Shown piece by piece: positions 1 to 5,634 of a stretch of 5,634 nucleotides of DNA (positions are counted from its first letter, which is position 1; each line of letters starts with the position of its first letter). The notes under the pieces were generated by a model. It worked only from the letters and a program-made list of their open reading frames with translations, was not told where the DNA came from and did no database searches. A program made the position numbers and the translations under genes. Origin of the DNA: JBGPBY01 sp041481485 (lineage in GTDB: Bacteria > Acidobacteriota > Terriglobia > 20CM-2-55-15); contig JBGPBY010000487.1 of NCBI GenBank assembly GCA_041481485.1, positions 1 to 5,634 of the forward strand, given 5' to 3'.

Positions 1-945
1 ATCGGTAAGCACTTCGGTCACTTTCAACGTCTTCGGATCAATCTTTACAATATTCGTCGTCTGCATTTGGCCCGTTCCGCCCTGGCCCGTAACAAACAAC
101 TGTCCATCTGGAGCCCAGCGTACGTTGTCGGGACGAAATTGAAGTTTGATGTCGTTGCGTTTTACCGGTGTTTGCCCAAGCGATACGCTGAAAAACGACT
201 GGTTCCCCCAGCCTGCGACAAAGAGGGCTTTTCCGTCTTTGGAAATTTCCAGTCCGTTTGCCCCGGAGGCTTCAGTGCCGGGAATCTTCTGCCAACCCTT
301 TCCCGTGTGCCATTCCCAGAGCGCGCCATTGACCTCACCTGCAGACATTTTCGTGCGTGCGTTCGCATCTCCGCGGGCGAGAAAGTCTGTGCCAATGAAT
401 CCGCCATCGGGCAGCGGCAGCACTTCGTTCAGGCCAATGGGATCGGGAGCAACCGCACAGCCGATCCACGTCAACACTGGCGGCTTTGCTTTCGCGTCGA
501 GTTCGAAGACTTCGATGGATTCTCTCTTTCCATGATGCACGGTGTAAACCGTATGCACCGAATTCTTTCCTTCGCGCAGAGCAACGCCGTGCGTCGTAAA
601 TGTCGCCTTGTCGTCAGCCTCCGGCGGTCCCGGGCATGTGTCGTAGGTCTTCTTGTCCAGTAGTTCTTTTGAGGTCGGCGTCGGATAAGCCAGTGTGGAC
701 TTTTTCTCCTTCACATTGACGAGGCGAAGTCCGCCCTTGCCGCCGTATGAGGTTGCGACAATCCACTCGGATCCGGGAACCAGAACCAGATCTTCCGGCG
801 CGTTCTGATCGCAGACGTACTGAACGCCATTGGGTCCCTGGGGCACGCACGGCGCGGCGGCGGGCTGTCCGCGTGGCGCTTGTCCAGCCATTCCGGACGG
901 AATTGCGAAAGTCAGGAGAAGGGCGAGTGTAGTGACAACTTTCAT
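1..945 (-). CDS. Exported paraoxonase/SMP-30-like beta-propeller hydrolase, 3' end outside window
   Basis: 315 residues are visible, open to the left edge. An ATG at 945 follows AGAGGAG (951-957) by 5 bases. Residues 1-20 form a signal peptide with likely cleavage after GMA, so the protein is probably periplasmic or secreted. The rest reads as a six-bladed propeller. Compared from memory with human PON1, the calcium and catalytic positions line up: E51-D52 (PON1 E53-D54), H119-G (H115-G), H137/H138 (H134), N173 (N168), N230 in GANGLEIS (N224) and D273-N274 (D269-N270). The motif around N230, with KDGKALFVAGWG after it, is also typical of SMP-30/gluconolactonases. By family, this suggests a calcium-dependent lactonase or arylesterase; the substrate is unknown. 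By comparison with PON1 length, roughly 45-60 C-terminal residues are missing. Four cysteines (33, 45, 104, 163) follow the signal and could form disulfides. It stands alone, with a 615-base gap upstream. Confidence 0.88.
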   Translation of the reverse strand, partial: MKVVTTLALLLTFAIPSGMAGQAPRGQPAAAPCVPQGPNGVQYVCDQNAPEDLVLVPGSEWIVATSYGGKGGLRLVNVKEKKSTLAYPTPTSKELLDKKTYDTCPGPPEADDKATFTTHGVALREGKNSVHTVYTVHHGKRESIEVFELDAKAKPPVLTWIGCAVAPDPIGLNEVLPLPDGGFIGTDFLARGDANARTKMSAGEVNGALWEWHTGKGWQKIPGTEASGANGLEISKDGKALFVAGWGNQSFFSVSLGQTPVKRNDIKLQFRPDNVRWAPDGQLFVTGQGGTGQMQTTNIVKIDPKTLKVTEVLTD

Positions 946-973
946 CGAAGCTCCTCTTGAAAAAACAGTTTCC

Positions 974-992
974 ACGTCGTGAGTACCGACGT
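974..992. repeat. Inverted repeat abutting the candidate -10 box
   Basis: ACGTCG (974-979) and CGACGT (987-992) form a perfect 6-base inverted repeat around a 7-base spacer. The repeat would sit at the transcription start and overlaps the candidate -10 hexamer by two bases. It could be an operator or a small hairpin at the 5' end of the transcript, but repeats this short also arise by chance. Confidence 0.25.
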
Positions 993-1018
993 TATACACC
1001 GGGACAAGGCGGTCTAAA
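991..1018 (-). promoter_or_regulatory. Candidate sigma70-type promoter of the propeller gene
   Basis: Read on the minus strand, TTTAGA (1018-1013, four of six matches to TTGACA) is followed after 16 bases by TATAAC (996-991, five of six matches to TATAAT). The -10 box lies about 45 bases before the ATG at 945, leaving a short leader that contains the ribosome-binding site. Position and spacing are good, but the -35 box is weak and acidobacterial promoters are poorly characterised. Confidence 0.35.
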
Positions 1019-1076
1019 AAGAAATCCCTCTACCAACGGAGCAAGTGCATACCTGACGGGCTGCGTTGCCCACGTT

Positions 1077-1113
1077 GTCAAATGTGCGATGTCTGATGTG
1101 CGATGTCAAATGT
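1077..1113. repeat. Tandem repeat, 14-base period, about 2.6 copies
   Basis: Two full units, GTCAAATGTGCGAT (1077-1090) and GTCTGATGTGCGAT (1091-1104), are followed by the partial unit GTCAAATGT (1105-1113). The full units differ at two positions, and the third returns to the first form. No reading frame of the main genes crosses it. It may be a slippage-generated microsatellite or one copy of a dispersed intergenic repeat; one window cannot separate these. Confidence 0.85.
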
Positions 1114-1405
1114 ACTTGTTTCGATAAGACGAAGGCAGATTGCTCCCTCAACTCATGTTAAGTTCATTGCTTTCGTGGGGGAGAAACCCTCAATCGGCCG
1201 GTTCCTACAAAGTATTTGTGATGCGACATCCTCCCGCATTTTCGATGGATCGACGCCTTCCCCTCGTTTATGCTGCCTACACTTCGTGCTCCCTTTGTAA
1301 AACGATCACAGAATTTGCGCTGCTCGACGAACGAAGGACGCTTTGACAAGGTGACGTTGACATTCCGGATTGCGAAATCGGGCTCACTTCACCTATCTTC
1401 AGTTC

Positions 1406-1504
1406 ATGAAGGATGAGGCCCGTTTAGTGGTGCTGGACGATCTCCTGGCCCCTTTGAGTCGTTGCCTGGACGTTGATTCGGCGCGGCGTGTCGCTGCGCT
1501 GTCG
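1406..1504 (+). pseudogene. Fragment of a small helical protein (N-terminal half only)
   Basis: From ATG at 1406 the plus strand encodes about 33 residues beginning MKDEARLVVLDDLLAPLSRC and continuing through an ARRVAALS segment. This resembles, from memory, the N-terminal half of a family of short (about 80-90 residue) proteins in Planctomycetota and Acidobacteriota. Those have a core of the type LDxLLxPxxxxLxxxxARxLxxL and then a conserved helical half rich in ELADK, EGxLTxEE and QAKAR. None of the second half is present here: after residue 33 the frame continues to 1582 with unrelated sequence. There is no clear ribosome-binding site, and the extended frame runs convergently into the 3' end of the gene ending at 1561. 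It is most likely a truncated remnant. Confidence 0.4.
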
Positions 1505-1560
1505 TTACCGAATTGTCATTGGCGCGTTCTCCGCGTTGACCAGGTATTGGGGGCGAGGGG

Positions 1561-2136
1561 CTACGCCTCTGCCCCGCAGTGAGCCCACTGTCGCCTCTGT
1601 TCCCATTTCCCTGCCGCGGTCCGCTCCAGCGCAAACCACGTCCAGGTCGCGGCTAGGGGACCACGCCAAGCGAAGACGAATACGACCGCAATCGTACGGT
1701 TCTTGCTGAAGTAGACATCGGTGAACTGGAACAGATCCATTGCGCCCTGGAATTTGGGGTTCGATTTCGAATTGCGGAATTCCTGCACTTCGACGTTGTT
1801 TAGAAGCACGTACGGTCGCTGAAGTTTCAAATCCGGTGGAATCGTTCCGGTCCCGGGTTTGTTTGCGTCGACTTCCGCAAGAATTTCCGTCCATTCGGTC
1901 GCGCGTGCCGGAGGCAGGGTGACACACTGCTGGATCGGCATTTCCCTTGTCCCTACTTTCGCATCAGCAGTTTGTGCGGCGATGGCGTTCACCGCACTGC
2001 CGGAGGTCATCACCTCCGAATAGATTGCACTGATGTCCTGTCGCCGCGCCGCGTCGGCCTGTGTCGTTACCGCTTGTGGAATGGCGCCAGCCAATGCCGA
2101 TGTTACACAGAGCATGATCGTCACACTTCGAATCAT
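1561..2136 (-). CDS. Small exported protein of unknown function
   Basis: 191 residues. Residues 1-18 form a signal peptide (MIRSVTIMLCVTSALAGA) with no lipobox at the cleavage site, so export by Sec and signal peptidase I is likely. The mature part is mixed: a helical-looking stretch (about 34-55), a segment with CVTLPP (71-76), and a C-terminal half (about 108-188) with beta-rich, aromatic sequence such as DLFQFTDVYFS (134-144) and TWTWFALER (164-172). That half resembles secreted hypothetical proteins I associate with Acidobacteriota, with no known biochemical role. Two cysteines (71 and 187) remain after cleavage and could pair. An upstream in-frame ATG at 2163 would add nine residues before the signal peptide. 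I prefer 2136 because of its ribosome-binding site and the clean signal sequence. The gene lies 130 bases after the SnoaL-like gene, so it may or may not be co-transcribed with it. Confidence 0.8.
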   Translation of the reverse strand: MIRSVTIMLCVTSALAGAIPQAVTTQADAARRQDISAIYSEVMTSGSAVNAIAAQTADAKVGTREMPIQQCVTLPPARATEWTEILAEVDANKPGTGTIPPDLKLQRPYVLLNNVEVQEFRNSKSNPKFQGAMDLFQFTDVYFSKNRTIAVVFVFAWRGPLAATWTWFALERTAAGKWEQRRQWAHCGAEA

Positions 2137-2140
2137 AAGC

Positions 2141-2147
2141 TTCCTCT
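2141..2147 (-). promoter_or_regulatory. Ribosome-binding site that decides the start at 2136
   Basis: AGAGGAA on the minus strand ends four bases before the ATG at 2136, with its AGAGG core six bases away. It lies inside the longer reading frame that begins at 2163, so it favours the internal ATG as the true start. Confidence 0.65.
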
Positions 2148-2192
2148 TTGGGATAACGTCCATCTTCCGGATTTCTTAGATGGTATCGGAAG

Positions 2193-2203
2193 GGGACTGT
2201 CCC
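2193..2203. repeat. Short perfect palindrome in the gap before the 191-residue gene
   Basis: GGGAC and GTCCC flank a single central base (GGGACTGTCCC). The palindrome sits in the 130-base gap between the SnoaL-like gene and the 191-residue exported-protein gene, about 57 bases before the latter's start. A second TGTCC follows at 2209-2213. It could be an operator half-site pair, or a REP-like dispersed repeat of the kind that often carries GGGGAC/GTCCCC ends. Confidence 0.4.
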
Positions 2204-2266
2204 ACTCGTGTCCGGTTCGTTGTTTTGTGAAGTGATGTCACCAAGAACATCGTCGCACCAATGAGT

Positions 2267-3290
2267 TCAGTTTCCGCTGAGGCCTCCCCAGGGGGACGTT
2301 AACTGATACATGGCGCCCGGGCCGACCATTTCGACCCGACGGATTTTGCCGTTTTCAATGAGGAACGCCTCCGTCACCAGAATGCTGGAAGGCCTGGTAA
2401 AGCCACGGAACGTGTACGGCACCCCTGTGGAAAGAACACCCGAATTTACCGTTCCTTGATCGAATACCACGTGGGCCCAGACGATGCCGCGTTCCTGGTC
2501 CACGACCGGGTATCGGCGATCATGGATATTCTGGACGATGAAATAATAGCCCAGCTTAAATTGCGACAGGCAGTCCATGTTATTTGCATGTGCGGGGTTG
2601 TTGACGTCGACTTTCTCACCGTTCGGCCGCGGCACATTTGTCGTGGGAGCTCCATTTTCGACTCGATGACAGTCATTCGTGAATGGATAGGTGCCGGTGC
2701 CGTTGATGCCCTTACCGTCGTTTTTCTGCAAGCCGGTGAAATAGCCGTCCGCGACGGCGATCAACTCCTGTCGTGACATCCGTTGTGCCGGAGTAATGGA
2801 CTTGAACCAGAAATCTTCGGGCACGTAGGGCTTGTCCATATTTGCGATATTGTTCGGCCCGCCGCCGCCCGGCCTGAACAGAACGTTTTCGATTTCCGTG
2901 ATGCGGCCAAGTTCGATTCGCAAGCGCAAGCTCAACAGGAATGGCGCCCCCCCCTTCCATCACCGTACCCATGTAAGCGACCTGGCCGAATTCGGGATCG
3001 GAGAAAATGTGCGTGTACTTGCCGCGTCCCTGGGCCGTTTTCCATAGGCCATCCCCGACTTCCAGACGCTGGTCGTTTTCGGTGTACTTCACATCGGCGG
3101 AAAGTGGCGCCATCTTTGGATTGTGCGCAATAACCGCTGCGAGGTATTGATCGACGACATTCTCCAGGCAGGCGCGGTTGCAGTTGAGCGGGATCGGACC
3201 AGTGGAAGCATCGATTCTGCGATCCAGACTCACAAGCAACACGACAACAGCCATAGCAAGTATGCCGCCAAGGAAAAGTTTAAAGCGCAT
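2267..3290 (-). CDS. Exported or anchored protein with two SnoaL/NTF2-like domains, frameshifted
   Basis: Two overlapping frames make one gene. Frame one starts at ATG 3290, nine bases after AAAGGAG (3300-3306), and is good to about residue 114. Frame two takes over within the G run at 2954-2947 and ends at 2267. Removing one G restores a 340-residue protein whose junction reads MEGGAPFLLSLRLRIELG. Residues 5-22 are a signal anchor or signal peptide. Domain 1 (about 37-139) has CLENVVDQYLAAVIAHNP, TENDQRLEVGDGLWK and a RITEIENVL strand. Domain 2 (about 171-335) begins MSRQELIAVADGYFTGLQ and has YPFTNDCHRVENG. The pattern matches my memory of duplicated SnoaL-like (NTF2-fold) proteins in environmental bacteria. 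The fold can bind or convert small ligands, but no reaction can be assigned. Past the run, frame one becomes an arginine-rich out-of-frame translation ending at 2712. The lesion may be a sequencing error, decay or phase variation. Confidence 0.82.
2947..2954 (-). repeat. Run of eight G at the frameshift point
   Basis: The coding strand has eight consecutive G (eight C on the plus strand) exactly where the reading frame of the double SnoaL-like gene changes. Seven G would give one continuous frame. Runs of this length are prone both to sequencing miscalls and to replication slippage. Confidence 0.9.
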
Positions 3291-3343
3291 GGGTTTGTTC
3301 TCCTTTTGAGTTGGCCGATTCTACTTCAAACAGGAGGCTGGAA

Positions 3344-3371
3344 GAAGTTCGATTGAACTTCGTTTCAATCG
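3344..3371 (-). other. Two overlapping, mutually exclusive hairpins between genes
   Basis: The 92-base gap between the modular-protein gene (stop at 3383) and the SnoaL-like gene (start at 3290) holds two perfect inverted repeats sharing an arm. On the plus strand, GAAGTTC (3344-3350) pairs with GAACTTC (3355-3361) around 4 bases. CGATTGAA (3350-3357) pairs with TTCAATCG (3364-3371) around 6 bases. Only one can form at a time. Neither is followed by a T-run on the minus strand, so this is not a classical intrinsic terminator. It could be an attenuator-like switch, an RNA-processing or stabilising structure at the 3' end of the upstream message, or a protein-binding site. The stems are seen directly; any function is inferred. 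Confidence 0.5.
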
Positions 3372-3382
3372 TGACCCGGTCA

Positions 3383-4964
3383 TCATCGTGCTGGAATCAG
3401 CGGGAGCTGGACAGTGCCTGCGGCGCTTGCCGGAACCTTAAACGGTGCCGCCGTATCCCAGTACCTGGCCATGAATTCGGAATTGAGCCAGGCTCTTTCT
3501 TCCACATTTTCCCAGGCAAAAATCTGATATTCGCCCGGCGGGATACCGCGAATGTCAAAATGTCCGTCTTCATCGGAGATGCCAATGCTGACCGGGCTGA
3601 TCGCGGCGTTCGATGTTCGGCACGAGAACCACCTGCGCACCGGCGAATGATTGCCCATGTGGATCTACAACGGTGCCTTCCATTCGTCCCGCGTCGACGC
3701 CGATGATGATCTGAAGAGGAGCCGGAAAATCCCACGCGATTTCCAGGAGGCTTGTCTTGAGGTTCAATGTCCCGGAGCGCTCTTCCTTGCTGTACAAGTC
3801 CCGCGGAATTCCGGAAACATCAATGGAGTACGTGCCGGGCTGAACGTTCCTGATGGCAAATTGCCCGTCCGCCTGAACTTCTGCAGTTGAGAATGATTCA
3901 AGATCCGGATCCACCGGCGTCAATCGAACATGCACCGCGGCCCAATCCATCGGCGCACCGGACTCGAGGGCGATCCGTCCCAATGTCTCCATTCCCGGAC
4001 TCATAACCAGTCCAACGTTGTTTTCATCTCGGTCCCGTATGACGACGCGTACCGCAGCCGCGTAGCGTTGCCTGCCGACCATGGTTTCCGCCGACGCGAT
4101 GTAATCACCGGGCGGGATATTCACAATTTCAAAATCTCCCAGTTCGTTGGTCTTGGCAGCGTATGGCGTCGCACCAGCCAGGCCAGCCATTGCGAGTGTC
4201 ACGATGGTGTTGATCGGGGCGGGATCGGATCCGTGTGACGGACTGCGCAGAGTCGCTGTCCCACGCACGGAGGCCAATGCTGCGCGGGGCAGCCGGAAGT
4301 CCATCCGCAAAAGGTTCTGATCGGCTCGCAATGGAACCCGCTGGGCATTGGCAAGGTCGGTAGCGCCTGGAAAATATATGGAGGCGTAAGGGGATCGGGG
4401 AACCAGATTGGCTGGGCGCCCCAGAGTTTTGATGGGCGGCGGTAGAAAGTTCGCACGAATGACGTATTCGCCTGGATCCAGCCAATAGAGGCGATATTCA
4501 CCGCGCTCATCCGTGAGCGCCGAAGCCTCAGCTTTGAACGTTCGCTTTCCGGTTGGCCCATAAACAAACCGGAGCGCCGATACCATAATGTTCCCGAGCG
4601 GCGCGCCGTTATCACTCATCACCCGGCCGCCGATGGTAGGCGCCACTTCCAATTCGAAGACGACCGGTTTGTGGGGCGAGTCCGGTTTGATAACGATCGA
4701 TGCACGATGCGCAAATTCCTGCCGAAGGAAGCCATCCTTTGTGACCCGCAGCTGGTAACTACCGGGAAGAAGATTCGCGAAAGCAAACCCTCCGCGTGCA
4801 TCGGTGCGAACCACGACAGGCAGCCCCGTTCCAGCGGATAGTTCGACGCGCGCCGATTCCAGTGGAGTCTGGAGTGAAGTGCCGGCTTGCACCACCGTGC
4901 CGCCGATGCTTCCAGTCGCGGAGTTGGACTGCAGTATGAGTAGAGACGCGAGAAGAAGATTCAT
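3383..4964 (-). CDS. Exported multi-domain carboxypeptidase-regulatory-like protein, frameshifted near 3' end
   Basis: The start is ATG 4964 (MNLLLASLLILQ), which opens a signal peptide and overlaps the upstream stop as ATGA. Translation is probably coupled, as only a weak GGGTG precedes it. The frame runs 464 residues to a stop at 3570. The true C-terminus continues in another frame from about 3596 to TGA 3385-3383. Removing one base near 3594-3596 (for example one C of a CCC) joins them into 526 residues reading ERRDQPVSIGISDEDGHF. Modules of the carboxypeptidase-regulatory-like beta-sandwich type recur: about 19-85 (GGTVV, then DARGGFAFANLLPGSYQLRV), 110-172 (DERGEYRLYWLDPGEY), 230-295 (NELGDFEIVNIPPGDY), 328-385 (DGQFAIRNVQPGTY) and 428-505 (DEDGHFDIRGIPPGEY). 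No peptidase site is seen. In Acidobacteriota such proteins are usually secreted or envelope-associated with unknown partners; a binding or structural role is inferred. Confidence 0.85.
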
Positions 4965-5634
4965 GGGGAAACACCCAGCGACTTTGCGCGCGGGATGCGG
5001 AGCAGGCAGAGGCTGTCCGGCGGCGGAAAAGGAACCGAGCACGCGGACATGTGAAACGACTCTCCGGGGATCCCCTTTATGATCACTCGGACTCCGAGAT
5101 CGGAAATCGAATCGATGAATTGCGAATCGAAGTAAAGGCCGGGAGCAATGGCCTCGAATCCAAATACGTTATAGCTGCCGAACGGAACACCTTTCACTTC
5201 GAAGTGCCCCCCGGCATCGCTGCTGCCAATGATGAAATGATCTTCGCGATCTGCGTTTGAATTGGATGCCTGGCGATCCGGTACGAGAAAGATTGTGCTG
5301 GCGAGATTTTCGTTGGGGAGGCGTTTTCCAGTCCAGACGAATCCATCCACCGTTGCCGACGAGGCCGTCAGAACCACCTGAATCGCCGGTTCGCTGCGCA
5401 GTCTCTGTGTGATGGGATCGACAAGCCTGCGAAGTTTATCGGAATCGATGCGAATTTTTCCGTAGCGTCGCTCATCCGAAGGGAATTGAACTTCCTTAAT
5501 GTAGGAGCCCACGGGCATGTTGTCGACATAGACGTCGTATGCACCGGGCCCGACATCGAGCATGTCGAAATGTCCGGATCCCACATCGGCATGGAAAGTC
5601 TGGCCGAGTTCCGGATCCGTGTGAACGCGATCGC
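4961..5634 (-). CDS. Carboxypeptidase-regulatory-like protein, C-terminal part (5' end outside window)
   Basis: 223 residues are visible; the frame is open to the right edge and stops with TGA at 4963-4961. Two modules are recognisable. One ends at about residue 37 (GSGHFDMLDVGPGAYDVYV). A full one spans about 94-187 (VDGFVWTGKRLPNENLAS, then DAGGHFEVKGVPFGSYNVFG and a final APGLYFDSQFID). The second aligns by eye with the last module of the downstream gene, so the two are tandem paralogues. The tail after residue 186 (IPGESFHMSACSVPFPPPDS and on) is longer than the paralogue's, with two cysteines and four prolines close together. It may be a genuine extension or read-on into a former spacer. 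The stop overlaps the downstream ATG, so the pair is very likely one operon. Export is inferred from the family, since the N-terminus is not visible. Confidence 0.8.
   Translation of the reverse strand, partial: DRVHTDPELGQTFHADVGSGHFDMLDVGPGAYDVYVDNMPVGSYIKEVQFPSDERRYGKIRIDSDKLRRLVDPITQRLRSEPAIQVVLTASSATVDGFVWTGKRLPNENLASTIFLVPDRQASNSNADREDHFIIGSSDAGGHFEVKGVPFGSYNVFGFEAIAPGLYFDSQFIDSISDLGVRVIIKGIPGESFHMSACSVPFPPPDSLCLLRIPRAKSLGVSP

Larger units (their letters stand above)
946..1560. other. Intergenic region without an intact gene
   Basis: This 615-base gap separates the propeller gene from the next minus-strand gene. It holds a ribosome-binding site and candidate promoter for the propeller gene near 951-1018, a 14-base tandem repeat (1077-1113) and a plus-strand fragment of a small protein (about 1406-1504). 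In 1114-1400 I recognise nothing: short reading frames exist on both strands, but none has a good ribosome-binding site, a recognisable motif or a protein-like composition. The mixture of a repeat and a gene remnant suggests a site that has gained and lost DNA. Confidence 0.7.

Noticed and set aside
67..663. Long plus-strand open frame opposite the propeller gene
   Set aside because: Its translation shows no recognisable motif, and the minus-strand frame has a signal peptide, a strong ribosome-binding site and family motifs over the same bases.
1077..1113. CRISPR array
   Set aside because: The repeat units abut directly with no spacers and are only 14 bases long.
1103..1349. Short frames on both strands in the intergenic region
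   Set aside because: Several overlap one another, none has a ribosome-binding site or recognisable sequence, and they probably arise by chance.
1557..1575. GGGGC/GCCCC stem as a terminator for the 191-residue gene
   Set aside because: Only five base pairs, it overlaps the stop codon and the end of the coding region, and no T-run follows.
1505..1927. 140-residue minus-strand frame overlapping the 191-residue exported protein
   Set aside because: It is arginine- and serine-rich with no ribosome-binding site, and it overlaps a better supported frame; a typical shadow in GC-rich DNA.
2712..2946. Continuation of the first frame of the double SnoaL-like gene as a separate C-terminus
   Set aside because: After the G run it is arginine-rich without domain character, while the alternative frame continues the SnoaL-like pattern to a natural end.
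2947..2954. Programmed ribosomal frameshift at the eight-G run
   Set aside because: No supporting stimulatory structure or known precedent in this family was evident; sequencing error, decay or slippage is simpler.
3318..3323. TAGAAT as a -10 box for the SnoaL-like gene
   Set aside because: No acceptable -35 box at 16-18 bases and no extended -10; too weak to list as a promoter.

Overview
The window looks like a chromosomal stretch of a moderately GC-rich Acidobacteriota bacterium, perhaps close to the Solibacter/Bryobacterales group. This is an inference. It rests on large exported proteins built from carboxypeptidase-regulatory-like modules, an exported duplicated SnoaL/NTF2-like protein, and a small exported protein of a type I associate with that phylum. 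All convincing intact or near-intact genes lie on the minus strand, so transcription runs from the right edge to the left. I see no rRNA, tRNA, CRISPR array, transposase or phage gene.

Layout in transcription order. (1) 5634-4961 is the C-terminal part of a modular beta-sandwich protein that begins beyond the right edge. (2) 4964-3383 is a second protein of the same type with a signal peptide. Its ATG overlaps the previous stop by four bases, and it carries a one-base frameshift near its 3' end. (3) After a 92-base gap holding two overlapping, mutually exclusive hairpins, 3290-2267 is a membrane-anchored or secreted double SnoaL-like protein. It is split by a frameshift in a run of eight G. 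(4) 2136-1561 is a 191-residue exported protein of unknown function. (5) After about 615 bases without an intact gene, 945-1 is an exported six-bladed beta-propeller protein that runs off the left edge. It matches the paraoxonase/arylesterase metal-site pattern very well.

The 615-base gap holds a candidate promoter for the propeller gene, an inverted repeat beside it, a 14-base tandem repeat and, on the plus strand, a short fragment resembling the N-terminal half of a small helical protein.

All five genes appear to encode exported or envelope proteins. Only the two modular proteins show a clear operon signature. The rest share orientation but are separated by gaps large enough for their own promoters. 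I found no convincing new multi-gene system. The points most worth following are the paraoxonase-like active site, the two frameshifts (assembly error, decay or phase variation) and the overlapping hairpins between genes.
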